64,000 nt of DNA from JBEVOS01 sp044226655 (GTDB lineage Bacteria; Pseudomonadota; Alphaproteobacteria; Caulobacterales; Aquidulcibacteraceae). Location of the stretch: the NCBI GenBank assembly GCA_044226655.1, contig JBGAGO010000002.1, forward strand, positions 434,001 through 498,000. The letters are read 5' to 3'. Position 1 is the first letter of the stretch. The number at the start of each line of letters is the position of its first letter. The notes under the pieces are model-generated. The model was not told the origin of the DNA. It saw only the letters and a list, made by a program, of their open reading frames with translations, and did not search any database. This document shows positions 17,205-27,994 of the stretch, piece after piece. A program made the translations under genes and the position numbers.

Positions 17205-18473
17205 ATGATCCTCTGCCGCGCCTGCGCCAACGTGCGCGCGGCCGGCGATGTCTGTCCGGCGTGCGGCGAAGATTCCGCTGTCGCGCATGATGAACTCACC
17301 ACACTCACCCTCGCCCATCTCGATTGCGATGCGTTCTACGCCTCGATCGAAAAGCGCGACGATCCGAGCATCGCCGCCAAGCCGGTGATCGTGGGCGGGG
17401 GCAAACGCGGCGTCGTCTCCACCTGCTGCTACATCGCGCGCGCCTATGGCGTGCGCTCGGCCATGCCGATGTACAAGGCGCGCCAGCTCTGCCCGGAGGC
17501 GACGATCGTGCGCCCCCGCATGAGCGCCTATGTCGAAGAAGGCCGCCTCATCCGCAAGCTGATGCAAGATATGACGCCGCTGGTGCAGCCGCTCTCGATC
17601 GACGAGGCGTTCATGGATCTGTCGGGCCTGGAGGCGCTGCACGGGGCGGCGCCCGCGCAAATGCTGGCGCGCCTGCAGAACCACATCGAAGCGGAGCGCC
17701 GGCTCACCGTGTCGATCGGGCTCTCGTTCAACAAATTCCTCGCCAAGATGGCGTCGGATTTCGATAAGCCGCGCGGCTTCTCGATCATCGGCCGCGCCGA
17801 TGCGCTGGATGTGCTTGCCGTGCGCAGCGTGGGTGCGCTGCCGGGCGTCGGCCCCCAAGGCGCCAAGACGCTCGAAGCCCGCGGCCTGCGCACCATCGGC
17901 GACATCCGCACTTTCGGCCACGACCGCATGAAGCAGTCCTTCGGCGAATGGGGCGAGCGCCTGTTCGCGCTCTCGATCGCGCAGGACAGCCGCCGCGTCG
18001 ATCCGCACGGCGAACGCAAGAGCATTTCCGCCGAAACCACCTTCTTCGAGGACATTCGCGAGCTCGGCGCGCTGGAGGACCAGCTTTGGCCGCTGTGCGA
18101 GAAGGTGGCGATCCGCTGCCGCGCCGCGGACATGGCCGGCCGCACGCTGACGCTCAAGCTGCGCGATCAGCGCTTCCGCACCATCACGCGCCGCCGCCAG
18201 ATCGCTGAGCCGACCCTGCTCGCCGCGCGCATTTTCGAGATCGCACGCGGTTTGCTGGCGGCGGACGCCGACGGCGTCACCGCGTTCCGGCTCATCGGCG
18301 TGGGCCTTGCGGATTTCACCGACGCGCTCGGCGCCGACAAGGGCGATCTGATGGACGCGCGCACGCCGAAACTCGCCGCCGCCGAAGGCGCCGTGGCCAA
18401 GGCCCGCGCCCGCTTCGGCGCCAATGCGGTCAAAACCGGACGCGGCTTGAAAATCGACGACGAAGACGCTTGA
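17205..18473 (+). CDS. dinB: DNA polymerase IV with N-terminal zinc ribbon
   Basis: 422 residues of a Y-family translesion polymerase. A four-cysteine ribbon (Cys4, Cys7, Cys17, Cys20) precedes the palm, as in Caulobacter relatives. The catalytic acidic residues are in HLDCDAFYAS (Asp40, Asp42) and LSIDEAFMDLSG; GVGPQGAKTLEARGL is the thumb HhH. The C-terminal little-finger domain is complete. The ATG at 17205 is preferred to the GTG at 17199, which lies inside a repeat. No LexA box is visible because the upstream gap is nearly all repeat. Confidence 0.94.
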   Translation: MILCRACANVRAAGDVCPACGEDSAVAHDELTTLTLAHLDCDAFYASIEKRDDPSIAAKPVIVGGGKRGVVSTCCYIARAYGVRSAMPMYKARQLCPEATIVRPRMSAYVEEGRLIRKLMQDMTPLVQPLSIDEAFMDLSGLEALHGAAPAQMLARLQNHIEAERRLTVSIGLSFNKFLAKMASDFDKPRGFSIIGRADALDVLAVRSVGALPGVGPQGAKTLEARGLRTIGDIRTFGHDRMKQSFGEWGERLFALSIAQDSRRVDPHGERKSISAETTFFEDIRELGALEDQLWPLCEKVAIRCRAADMAGRTLTLKLRDQRFRTITRRRQIAEPTLLAARIFEIARGLLAADADGVTAFRLIGVGLADFTDALGADKGDLMDARTPKLAAAEGAVAKARARFGANAVKTGRGLKIDDEDA

Positions 18474-18483
18474 TCACATCCTC

Positions 18484-19065
18484 ATGTCCGATCGCCTGCT
18501 GACCTTCGACGACGTCGCCACCCTGCTTGAAGCGCTGCCGCTCTCGGCCGAGCTCATCGCCATCGACGGCATGCCGCTCGCCGGCAAATCGACGCTCGCC
18601 GCGCGCCTCGCCGATCATTTTGGCTTCGGCTGCATCAGCGTCGATGATTTCGTGCGCGCCGAAGAGGATTGGCCCGCGGACATCGCGCCCGGCTATCCCT
18701 TCCCGTTCTCGCGCTGGGAAGAATTCCGCATGGCCATCCGCGCGCTCAAGAACGACGGCCAGTGCTTCTATTATCCGTTCGACTGGGAGATGCGCTTCAT
18801 CAGTCCCGAGCCGCGCTATGTGGTGCGCGACAAGCCGATCATCGTCGAAGGCGTCGGCATTCTCGATCCCGCGCTGATCGATTGTTACGACCTCAAATTC
18901 TTCATCGAGAGCGATGTCGCCTCGCTGCTCGATGCGCGCCTGGCGCGCGACGGCGACATCCGCACGGCGGATTGGACCGATCTTTATCTGCCCAGCGATG
19001 ACATCTATCTCGCGGGCCGGCCGCAGGACCGCGCCGATTTCCTCATTGCCGGCCGCGGCGCCTAA
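18484..19065 (+). CDS. P-loop kinase, uridine-kinase-like
   Basis: 193 residues. The Walker A GMPLAGKST at 29-37 is followed by a CISVDDFVR segment (Walker-B-like Asp) and KPIIVEGVGIL, the order seen in the uridine kinase/phosphoribulokinase superfamily. The lid region is short and the substrate is unknown. It starts 10 bases after dinB on the same strand, so it probably shares its transcript. Confidence 0.8.
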   Translation: MSDRLLTFDDVATLLEALPLSAELIAIDGMPLAGKSTLAARLADHFGFGCISVDDFVRAEEDWPADIAPGYPFPFSRWEEFRMAIRALKNDGQCFYYPFDWEMRFISPEPRYVVRDKPIIVEGVGILDPALIDCYDLKFFIESDVASLLDARLARDGDIRTADWTDLYLPSDDIYLAGRPQDRADFLIAGRGA

Positions 19066-19071
19066 GCCGAT

Positions 19072-20892
19072 TCAGCGCGCCGGCGCGAACGCGGCCGCCG
19101 GAATGGCGCCATTAAATCGCGCGGCGCGCACGATGATCGTGGTCTGACCCAGCGCATCATGGATCGTGCTGCGGAACGGCAGAAGCTCGCCGTCCACGCT
19201 GCGGTAGTCGGCATAATCCGTCACGCCCGTATCGGCGCTGCGGCGCAGGATGCGGCCTGACGCTTGCGAGACGAAGAGTGTGGTTTCGACCGCGCCGTCA
19301 TTGCCGAGTTCGAGCGCGTAGACAGGCTCGCCGTCGATCGGCCCCGCGGCGACGACGCGCCGATCTGCATAGAGCGCCGCGAGGTCCAGCAGCGGATGGA
19401 GCGCGTCATCGCGGCGCGCGCGGGCGTTGGCGGGCCCATCGTTGACGGCGTCCTGGCCGAACGTGGTTTCCTGCGCGCCGCGCGCGCCGTCGAAAAACAC
19501 GCGCAGGCGCGCGATTTCACGGTCCACAGCGCGCCATGTCTCTCGCTCCTCGCGCGCCGCGGGCGCCCGCGCACGCACGACCAAAGCGGCGGAAACGCCT
19601 TGATTGTCGTAGGATTTGTCCGCCTCGATTTCGAGCGAATGGTGGCGGGCGAGCACGCGCGCGCCGCCGCTGGCGCGCAGCATGCGCGCGACCAGGGCGT
19701 CAACGGAGATGGGGGCCGACGCCGCAAACGCCTCTTCCTGCACGGGCGCAGTCGGCGCAACTGGCGTCGGCGCGGCGACGCCGAAGATCAGCGGATAGAT
19801 GCGCCGGCCGGCATGGCTGATCGCCGTCAGATCGTGCGGCGAGGTGTTGGACAGAAGCACGAAACCGACATGGCGCGCGGGAATGAAGCTCACCAGCGCG
19901 CTGATGCCCTCGCCGCCGCCATTGTGCTCGACGACGGTCTCGCCATTCCACTGATAGACGGCCCAGGCCAGCGCGTAGGAGATGTCCTCGCTCACCTGCA
20001 TGCGCGGCGTGATGAGATCGCGGAAGCTCGCTTCGGAAACGAAGCGCCGGCCTTCGAAGACGCCGCCATTGGTCAGCATAAGGAGCCAGCGCGCCATATC
20101 GTTGGCGGACGAGGCTATCGCTCCAGCCGGCGCCATCGCCTCAAGCGAGTGCGTCGGCGGCGTCGCGCGCCAGGCGCCGCTCGCCGCATCATAGACATAG
20201 CCGGTCACATGGTCGGGGAAGCGCGCCATATCCCGCACATTGGCGACGCTTTCGCGCATGCCGAGCGGCGCGAAGATGCGTCTCTCGATGACGTTCTCCC
20301 AGCTCGCATGATTGGCTGCGCCCACAGCCTCGCCCACGGCGGTGACCATGGCGTTGGAATATTGGAAGCGCGCGCCGAACGGGGCGGTGGGCGCGGCGCC
20401 CACGGCGGCGCGTACATATTCGGCGCGCGTGAGCACGGCCGGCACAGCGGCCAGATCGGCCTTCGCCATAAGGCCAGTGCGGTGGCTGAGCATGTCGCGC
20501 AAGGTGACGCGCGCATCGGCGTCCGCATCGGCCATGTGGAAATAAGGCAGATAGGTTTGCGGGTGATCGCCGAGCGACAGGAGGCCCGCCTCCTGGCTGA
20601 GCGCCGCGGCCATCGATGTGAACGGCTTCGTCGCCGAGCCGATCGGAAACAGCGTGTCGAGCGTGACGGGCGCGTGGGCGGCGATGTCGCGCTCGCCAAA
20701 GGCGCGGGCGTAAACGACGCAATCGTCGCGCACCACGACAAAGGCGAGGCCCGGGACGTGCAAATCCTGGCGCGCCTGTTCGAGCAGGCGGTCAAGCTCG
20801 GCGGTCGGAAAATCCGCGCGCGGCGGCGGCGGCGTGGCGCAGGCGCTCAAAACTATGACAAGCAAGACGCTGAAAAATCGGCGCATGGGCAT
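19072..20892 (-). CDS. lipoprotein serine hydrolase, beta-lactamase-related, with C-terminal domain
   Basis: 606 residues. A lipobox (VLSAC, Cys18) predicts a lipoprotein. The serine beta-lactamase/PBP4-like domain (about 28-385) has SATK (Ser86-Lys89), YSN in RFQYSNAM and HNGG in VVEHNGGGEG, so it is probably an active peptidase or esterase. About 200 extra residues follow (from ISVDALVARML), predicted beta-rich. They resemble the LolA-like or zinc-protease-linked tail domains attached to such enzymes, a weak resemblance. Divergent from ridA. Confidence 0.88.
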   Translation of the reverse strand: MPMRRFFSVLLVIVLSACATPPPPRADFPTAELDRLLEQARQDLHVPGLAFVVVRDDCVVYARAFGERDIAAHAPVTLDTLFPIGSATKPFTSMAAALSQEAGLLSLGDHPQTYLPYFHMADADADARVTLRDMLSHRTGLMAKADLAAVPAVLTRAEYVRAAVGAAPTAPFGARFQYSNAMVTAVGEAVGAANHASWENVIERRIFAPLGMRESVANVRDMARFPDHVTGYVYDAASGAWRATPPTHSLEAMAPAGAIASSANDMARWLLMLTNGGVFEGRRFVSEASFRDLITPRMQVSEDISYALAWAVYQWNGETVVEHNGGGEGISALVSFIPARHVGFVLLSNTSPHDLTAISHAGRRIYPLIFGVAAPTPVAPTAPVQEEAFAASAPISVDALVARMLRASGGARVLARHHSLEIEADKSYDNQGVSAALVVRARAPAAREERETWRAVDREIARLRVFFDGARGAQETTFGQDAVNDGPANARARRDDALHPLLDLAALYADRRVVAAGPIDGEPVYALELGNDGAVETTLFVSQASGRILRRSADTGVTDYADYRSVDGELLPFRSTIHDALGQTTIIVRAARFNGAIPAAAFAPAR

Positions 20893-20991
20893 GCCGGCAC
20901 TTTAAGGGAGGCGCCGCCGCCGCGCGAGCCGACGAAATGCTTGATCCGCCCTCCGCCGCGGCGCACAAAGCCGGGGCTGGGGACTGCCGTT

Positions 20992-21456
20992 ATGAGCCAG
21001 ATCGAAGCGCGCTTGCAGGAATTGGGCATCACTTTGCCGACGCCGCCGGCGCCGGTGGCGTCCTACGTGCCGTTCGTGCTGGCGGCGGGATCGCTGGTGC
21101 ATGTCTCCGGACAAGTCAGCGTCGACGCCAAGGGCGGCATCAAGGGCAAGCTCGGCGGCGATCTCGACGTGGAGGACGGCAAGGAGGCCGCGCTTTTGTG
21201 CGGGCTCAATCTCTTGGCGCAGGTGCGCAATGCGTGCGGCGGCGATCTGGACCGTGTCGTGCGCGTCGTGAAGATCAACGGCTTCGTCAACGTAACGCCC
21301 GATTTTGAGCCGATACCGGCCGTGATGAACGGCTGCTCCGATTTGATGGTGTCTGTGTTCGGCGATGCGGGCCGCCACGCGCGCTCGGCGGTGGGCGTCG
21401 CTAATCTCCCGCTCGGCTTTGCGGTCGAAGCCGATGGCGTGTTCGAGATCGCCTGA
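20992..21456 (+). CDS. RidA family protein (long type)
   Basis: 154 residues of the RidA/YjgF/Rid family. The longer form carries an LGITLPTPPAPVASYVPF opening and a GRHARSAVGVANLPLG C-terminal signature with the conserved Arg of the imine-deaminase pocket. Members hydrolyse reactive enamine/imine intermediates from PLP enzymes. Its stop overlaps the next ATG (TGATG), so it is coupled to the acyltransferase-like gene. A much longer frame runs upstream antisense to the hydrolase and is not coding. Confidence 0.92.
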   Translation: MSQIEARLQELGITLPTPPAPVASYVPFVLAAGSLVHVSGQVSVDAKGGIKGKLGGDLDVEDGKEAALLCGLNLLAQVRNACGGDLDRVVRVVKINGFVNVTPDFEPIPAVMNGCSDLMVSVFGDAGRHARSAVGVANLPLGFAVEADGVFEIA

Positions 21457-22616
21457 TGGCGGCTGACGGCGGCGCGCGCCTGACGATCGAGGTCGCCGAC
21501 AAGCTGAGCGATGTGCCGCGCGCGGCCTGGGATGCGCTCGCCAATCCGCCGGACCTGCCCTTCGATCCGTTTTTGAGCTGGGATTTTCTCGAAGCGCTGG
21601 AAGCGACCTCGTGCGCCTGCGCCGATGAAGGCTGGACGCCGGTGCATCTGCTGGCGCGCGACGAGGCTGGCGCGCTCGTCGGCGCGATGCCGCTTTACTT
21701 GAAGGACCATTCGCAGGGCGAATACGTGTTCGACCATTCCTGGGCGGATGCGTTGCACCGCGCGGGCGGGCGCTATTATCCGAAGCTGCAAGGCGCCGTG
21801 CCCTTTACGCCGGCCACAGGGCGGCGCGTGCTCACGCCCTCGCGCGAGGTCGAGGCAGGACTGGCGCAGGCCGCCATCACGCTCGCGAAACGCGCGCGCG
21901 CTTCCTCGCTGCACATCACTTTCATCGAGCCGAACCAGGCCGAGCGGCTCCGCGAACAGGGCCTGATGCTGCGCACCGGCGTTCAATATCATTGGGCCAA
22001 TGACGGCTATGGCTCGTTCGCTGACTTTCTCGGCGCGCTCTCCTCCGGCAAGCGCAAGAACATCCGCAAGGAACGCGAGCGGGCGCTGGACGGGCTGACG
22101 ATCAAGCGGCTGCGCGGCGATGACATCAAACCCGCCGATTGGGATTTCTTCTTCCGCTGCTACATGGACACCGGCTCGCGCAAATGGGGCAGCCCCTATT
22201 TGAACCGCGCCTTTTTCCACCTGATCGGCGCGCGCATGGCGGACAAAATCGTGCTCTTCATCGCCGAAGAGGACGGCCGCCCGATCGCCTCCGCGCTCAA
22301 TTTCCTGGGCGGCGATACCCTGTTCGGCCGCTATTGGGGCCGCGTCGCGCACAAGGACTTTCTGCATTTCGAGCTGTGCTATTATCAGGCCATCGATCTG
22401 GCGATCGAGCTTGGCTTGAAGCGCGTCGAGGCCGGCGCGCAAGGCCAGCACAAGCTGGCGCGCGGCTACGCGCCCGTGGCGACGCTGTCGGCGCATTGGA
22501 TTGCGCATCAGGGCCTCAGCGAAGCCGTCGCGCGCTATCTCGAAAGCGAAACGCCGGCGATGATCGAGGAGATCGAAGACCTCGACGCGCACACGCCGTT
22601 CAAGAAGGACGGCTAG
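21456..22616 (+). CDS. COG3146/DUF482 family GNAT-like acyltransferase
   Basis: 386 residues. The family signature includes DPFLSWDFLEALE near residue 37, PLYLKDHSQGEYVFDHSWADA, and GRYYPKLQGAVPFTPATG, then KRKNIRKERE and a C-terminal GLKRVEAGAQGQHKLARGY. It belongs to the large two-lobed GNAT group distantly related to FemAB peptidoglycan aminoacyl transferases. The biochemical function is not established. It is coupled to ridA at the start and overlaps the convergent downstream gene by 4 bases. Confidence 0.88.
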   Translation: MAADGGARLTIEVADKLSDVPRAAWDALANPPDLPFDPFLSWDFLEALEATSCACADEGWTPVHLLARDEAGALVGAMPLYLKDHSQGEYVFDHSWADALHRAGGRYYPKLQGAVPFTPATGRRVLTPSREVEAGLAQAAITLAKRARASSLHITFIEPNQAERLREQGLMLRTGVQYHWANDGYGSFADFLGALSSGKRKNIRKERERALDGLTIKRLRGDDIKPADWDFFFRCYMDTGSRKWGSPYLNRAFFHLIGARMADKIVLFIAEEDGRPIASALNFLGGDTLFGRYWGRVAHKDFLHFELCYYQAIDLAIELGLKRVEAGAQGQHKLARGYAPVATLSAHWIAHQGLSEAVARYLESETPAMIEEIEDLDAHTPFKKDG

Positions 22617-23203
22617 CCTTTCTCCCAGGCGGCCTTGAGCAACGCTTTCAGCTCGGCGTCCGCCTCTTTCGGCGATGACAGCACCAGCAGCGCACTGTGC
22701 TTCTCCGCCCAGGGCCGCTTCTTCATTTGTTCAAAGCGTTTGCTCGCCGCGAGCGGCAGCGGGAAGCCCATTTCCGCCTTGCCACCGCGCGCGGGAATGA
22801 TCGCGGCGAATTGGATTTTGCGCGAAAAGCTTACGAAGGTTTTGCGCGGACCGATCACGGCCTCGGGCAAGCTCTTGCGCACCATCGCCGCCACCGCGTC
22901 GTAGATCTTGCGGCCTTCCGGTTCGCGCCAGAGCTTATCGAGCAACGCGTCCGGCTCGTCCCAGCCCGGCCCGCTCGGGAAGGCGGCCGATAGGATTTGC
23001 GCGGCGCGGTTCTGGCCGAGCCCGTATTCCGCGCGCAGCCAGGCCACGCGCTTACGCGGCGCAGTTTCCGGACATTTCTTGGCCAGCTTGACCCATTGAT
23101 CGAGCGTCTTGCCGGTGTCGCGCTCAAGCCCCGCCTGGACGCTGGCGAACCATTTCTTCTGCCGCTCCGAAAGCGTGTCGCTCTTCCCTGCGCCTTGCGG
23201 CAT
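22613..23203 (-). CDS. DUF4287 and DUF5655 domain protein
   Basis: 196 residues from the ATG at 23203, preceded by GGGAGGG five bases away. Residues about 25-75 (LDQWVKLAKKC, then VAWLRAEYGLGQNRAAQIL) fit DUF4287, and about 85-195 (KIYDAVAAMV, GPRKTFVSFSRKIQFAAI) fit DUF5655, a pair often found in one protein. Its function is unknown; DUF5655 is sometimes seen near transport or nuclease-like proteins. Divergent from the HIT gene with a 32-base gap. Confidence 0.82.
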   Translation of the reverse strand: MPQGAGKSDTLSERQKKWFASVQAGLERDTGKTLDQWVKLAKKCPETAPRKRVAWLRAEYGLGQNRAAQILSAAFPSGPGWDEPDALLDKLWREPEGRKIYDAVAAMVRKSLPEAVIGPRKTFVSFSRKIQFAAIIPARGGKAEMGFPLPLAASKRFEQMKKRPWAEKHSALLVLSSPKEADAELKALLKAAWEKG

Positions 23204-23235
23204 CTCTACCCTCCCCGTGTTCAGGAGCGCGGCCG

Positions 23236-23670
23236 ATGAGCCTTTACGGACCCTATGACGACGGCAACATTTTCGCAAAAATTCTGCGCGGCGAAATGCC
23301 GGCGATGAAAGTGTTCGAGGATGACGTCGCGCTCTCCTTCATGGACCTCTTTCCGCAAGTGCGCGGGCACACACTCGTCATTCCCAAGCACACACGCGCG
23401 CGCAATTTCATCGAGCTCGAAACGCCGCTGATCGGGCCCTATATGGAGCGGGTGCAGCGCGTGACGCGCGCCGTCGCCAAAGCGTTCGAACCCGATGGCG
23501 TGCGCGTGATGCAGTTCAACGGCGCCGCCTCGGGCCAAACCATCTTTCACCTGCACGTCCATATCCTGCCGATCTTCACGGGTCAGCAGGAGCGGCCGCA
23601 CGCCAGCGGCCAGCGCGCAGAGATCGGCGAATTGCAGGACCTCGCCGCCAGGATCGCGGCCGCGCTCTGA
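23236..23670 (+). CDS. HIT family nucleotide hydrolase
   Basis: 144 residues. The histidine triad is FHLHVHILP near residue 100, preceded by the QFNGAASGQT segment. The family begins with DDGNIFAKILRGEMPAMKVFEDD. Members hydrolyse nucleoside phosphoramidates and dinucleoside polyphosphates. It stands alone between a divergent and a convergent gene. Confidence 0.93.
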   Translation: MSLYGPYDDGNIFAKILRGEMPAMKVFEDDVALSFMDLFPQVRGHTLVIPKHTRARNFIELETPLIGPYMERVQRVTRAVAKAFEPDGVRVMQFNGAASGQTIFHLHVHILPIFTGQQERPHASGQRAEIGELQDLAARIAAAL

Positions 23671-23673
23671 GCG

Positions 23674-24378
23674 CTAGGGCGTCGGCGCGACCTCGCCGTT
23701 CATCTGCAGGCCCTGGCCGTCATAGGCGAAGGTGATCGCCAGCGTGCCGCTCTGGCCGCACGCGTTGAAGCGCCAATTCTCGACCCAGCTCTGATGCGCC
23801 ACATAGGGCGTGCCTTGCGCGACATTGGCTTCGAGAATGCGCACATCCCGCGGTGCGCATTGCGGGTAGCGCTCGCGCACCATGGGCGTGAACAGATTCG
23901 CGAACACGCCCTGCAGCACGATCGAGGTCACCGCCGTGGTGCCGACCGGCAGCGCCATGGCGACAGGCGCCTGCCCCTCGCGTGCGAGCACTTCGACATT
24001 GTGCTGACGCGCCGCGCGGCCGCAGCCGGTGACGCGGTAGACGAAGCGATAATCCGTGACGCCGCGTTCGTGCATCTGGCGCTCGGCGCCAAGCCGGATC
24101 GGCGCTTCCCCGCCGCGAACGCGGGTGATGGTCCGGTCGCCCTGCGAGCAGGCGCCGTAGATCGCGGTTTCGAGGCCCTCGATGGGCTCGCGCGCCAAAG
24201 ACGGATCGGTCGGCGATACGCCGACGCGCGGCGCGGCCGGGCGCGCCGGCGTGGTCGGGGCAGCCGGCGTCGAAGGCCCGAAAATCGGTCCCGAATTGGG
24301 GATCGTCGGAATCGGGATCTGGGCGAACGCCGGCGCGGCGAACGCCATGGCGGCGAGGAAAAGGAGGCCAATGCGCAT
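23674..24378 (-). CDS. secreted protein, unknown
   Basis: 234 residues from the ATG at 24378 (GGGGAAGG upstream). A signal peptide of about 20 residues ends at APAFAQ. A Pro/Thr/Ala-rich linker (20-60) follows, then a beta-rich region containing several cysteines (ACSQGD, VTGCGRAA, QCAPRD, NACGQSG), probably disulfide-bonded in the periplasm. No family is recognised. It follows the clp terminator and is therefore a separate unit. Confidence 0.72.
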   Translation of the reverse strand: MRIGLLFLAAMAFAAPAFAQIPIPTIPNSGPIFGPSTPAAPTTPARPAAPRVGVSPTDPSLAREPIEGLETAIYGACSQGDRTITRVRGGEAPIRLGAERQMHERGVTDYRFVYRVTGCGRAARQHNVEVLAREGQAPVAMALPVGTTAVTSIVLQGVFANLFTPMVRERYPQCAPRDVRILEANVAQGTPYVAHQSWVENWRFNACGQSGTLAITFAYDGQGLQMNGEVAPTP

Positions 24379-24395
24379 GGCCTTCCCCAGACAGC

Positions 24396-24425
24396 AAAAA
24401 CGGGGCGGTTTGTAGACCGCCCCGT
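24396..24425 (-). terminator. rho-independent terminator of clpS-clpA
   Basis: A perfect 10-bp stem (24400-24409 with 24416-24425) and 6-base loop are followed on the minus strand by TTTT (bases 24399-24396). It lies 60 bases beyond the clpA stop, just past repeat A copy 3, and ends the clpSA transcript before the secreted-protein gene. Confidence 0.8.
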
Positions 24426-24429
24426 CTCG

Positions 24430-24483
24430 CACCGCCGGCTTCCAGCCGGCGTCCCGTCTCTGCCGGCTGGAAGCCGGCGGTAC
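24430..24483. repeat. palindromic repeat A, copy 3
   Basis: The arms (CACCGCCGGCTTCCAGCCGG and CCGGCTGGAAGCCGGCGGTA) are the same as in copies 1 and 2, with a 13-base centre. It occupies the space between the clpA stop (24486-24488) and the terminator, so it is transcribed as the 3' end of the clpA message. Confidence 0.85.
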
Positions 24484-24485
24484 GC

Positions 24486-26807
<2,322 letters not shown>

Positions 26808-26814
26808 GCGGCGG

Positions 26815-27150
26815 TCAGTCCTTTTCCATCGTGCATTGCAGGGGGTGTTCGTTGCGGCGTGCAAGCTCCATCACCTGAGCGACCTTGGTTTCGGCCACCT
26901 CAAATGTGAACACGCCGCAGACCCCGACGCCATGCTGGTGCACGTGCAGCATGATCTGCGTGGCTTCCTCAGGCCCCTTATTGAAGAACCGTTCGAGCAC
27001 ATAGACGACGAATTCCATCGGCGTGTAGTCGTCGTTCAACAGCAACACGCGGTACAGCGATGGCTTTTTGGTGCGGGTGCGCGTTTTTGTGGCGATTCCC
27101 GTATCGCCCGCCTTCCCGTCTCCGTCATCGTCCCATCGGTCTTCGGACAT
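26815..27150 (-). CDS. clpS: ClpS N-end-rule adaptor
   Basis: 111 residues. A flexible acidic/basic N-terminus of about 30 residues is followed by the core: LYRVLLLNDDYTPMEFVVYVL, HVHQHGVGVCGVF and PLQCTMEKD. The DD of LLNDD and the His of the HxH region form the pocket for bulky N-terminal residues. It delivers N-end-rule substrates to ClpA and is the first gene of clpS-clpA. Confidence 0.96.
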   Translation of the reverse strand: MSEDRWDDDGDGKAGDTGIATKTRTRTKKPSLYRVLLLNDDYTPMEFVVYVLERFFNKGPEEATQIMLHVHQHGVGVCGVFTFEVAETKVAQVMELARRNEHPLQCTMEKD

Positions 27151-27240
27151 GGACGCTCACTTTTGCGAAGGCGCGCGAGATCGCGCCCCCTGAGACGCAA
27201 TAATCTATGGACTCGGAGCCAGGATGGAAGGGGCTCGTTA

Positions 27241-27268
27241 ATTATAGGCGCAGAACGACTCGGGTCAG
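27241..27268 (-). promoter_or_regulatory. probable promoter of clpS-clpA
   Basis: On the minus strand a perfect TATAAT (27246-27241) lies 16 bases after CTGACC (27268-27263, four of six matches to the -35 consensus). The expected start of transcription near 27234 leaves a leader of about 84 bases before the clpS ATG. Confidence 0.5.
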
Positions 27269-27305
27269 CGCAAATCAAGAGCGCTTGACGCGGCGCTCCC
27301 CAAAA

Positions 27306-27338
27306 GAAAAACGGGCCCGGCCTTTCGGCCGAGCCCGT
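27306..27338 (-). terminator. rho-independent terminator of the phasin gene
   Basis: A 12-position stem with one C-A mismatch (27311-27322 with 27327-27338), a TTTC loop on the plus strand, and a minus-strand tail of five T residues, then C and more T residues. It lies 50 bases after the phasin stop and separates it from the clpS promoter. Confidence 0.75.
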
Positions 27339-27388
27339 CTCCATTCGCCCCCGCGGCGATCAGGCGCCGCGTTCGGGCGGGCTTGCGC

Positions 27389-27859
27389 TTAGCGCGCGAC
27401 GCCCGATTGCATCAGATGGCCGACCGCGGTCATGCGATCGTTGAGCGGCTTGATCGCGTCCTTCGTCACGCCGGCGAAGAGATCGGAAAAGCTGTTCAGT
27501 TCCGCGACATAGGCCTGGAACGCCGATTGGGCGTATTCGGTCTGCTTTTCCACGAATTCCTGGACGCTCTTGGAGGTCATCAGGGCCTTGGTGGCGGCCA
27601 TATGATTTTCCATCGCCGCCTTGGTGAAGGACACGGCACGCGCCGAGATGGCTTCCGCGCCCTTTTGCGCCGCAGCAGCCGAAGCGACCCACGCTTCGAC
27701 GTTTTCCTTGCCGAACGCGCTCACTTCCGACATCGCAGCCATGCCGCGGTCGAAACGTTCACGCATGGCCTCGGTCGAGGCCGCGCCAACTTGTTCAAAA
27801 GCGCCGACAGCCGCCTTGGCGGCCTTGCCATTCACGGTCTTCGCAGTGGTCGTGGTCAT
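27389..27859 (-). CDS. phasin family protein (PHA granule associated)
   Basis: 156 residues from the ATG at 27859, with GGAGAGA upstream. It is almost entirely helical and Ala-rich. The central block (ERFDRGMAAMSEVSAFGKEN, then EFVEKQTEYAQSAFQAYVAEL) fits Phasin_2. Phasins coat polyhydroxyalkanoate granules and control their number and size. A PhaR-like operator lies 121 bases upstream and a terminator follows, so this is a monocistronic, probably PHA-regulated gene. No PHA synthase gene is in the window. Confidence 0.88.
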   Translation of the reverse strand: MTTTTAKTVNGKAAKAAVGAFEQVGAASTEAMRERFDRGMAAMSEVSAFGKENVEAWVASAAAAQKGAEAISARAVSFTKAAMENHMAATKALMTSKSVQEFVEKQTEYAQSAFQAYVAELNSFSDLFAGVTKDAIKPLNDRMTAVGHLMQSGVAR

Positions 27860-27979
27860 GTCTCTCTCCGTGACGGCCGCCGCCGCGCCCGCCGTATAAT
27901 TATGCCGCGCCCGAAGGACCGAATCCGCCGAGCCGTCCACGGTGAAATGTCATGCTGCATGTGCGAAGTCAAGCCGAAA

Positions 27980-27994
27980 TGCTGCACTGCAGCA
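27980..27994 (-). promoter_or_regulatory. PhaR-like operator upstream of the phasin gene
   Basis: A perfect 7-1-7 palindrome, TGCTGCACTGCAGCA, containing CTGC-N3-GCAG, the binding pattern described for the PHA repressor PhaR in Paracoccus/Rhodobacter. A second TGCTGCA half-site lies at 27953-27959. A minus-strand TTGACT that could act as -35 (27972-27967) lies between them. No good -10 is visible. The 299 bases from 27860 to 28158 hold no gene; their main content is these sites. Confidence 0.6.

Noticed and set aside
19264..20991. Long plus-strand open frame (part of a 730-residue ORF ending with ridA) opposite the lipoprotein serine hydrolase
   Set aside because: It is the antisense of a clear serine hydrolase with signal and catalytic motifs; GC-rich genomes give long antisense frames. 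Only the last 154 codons (ridA) show homology.
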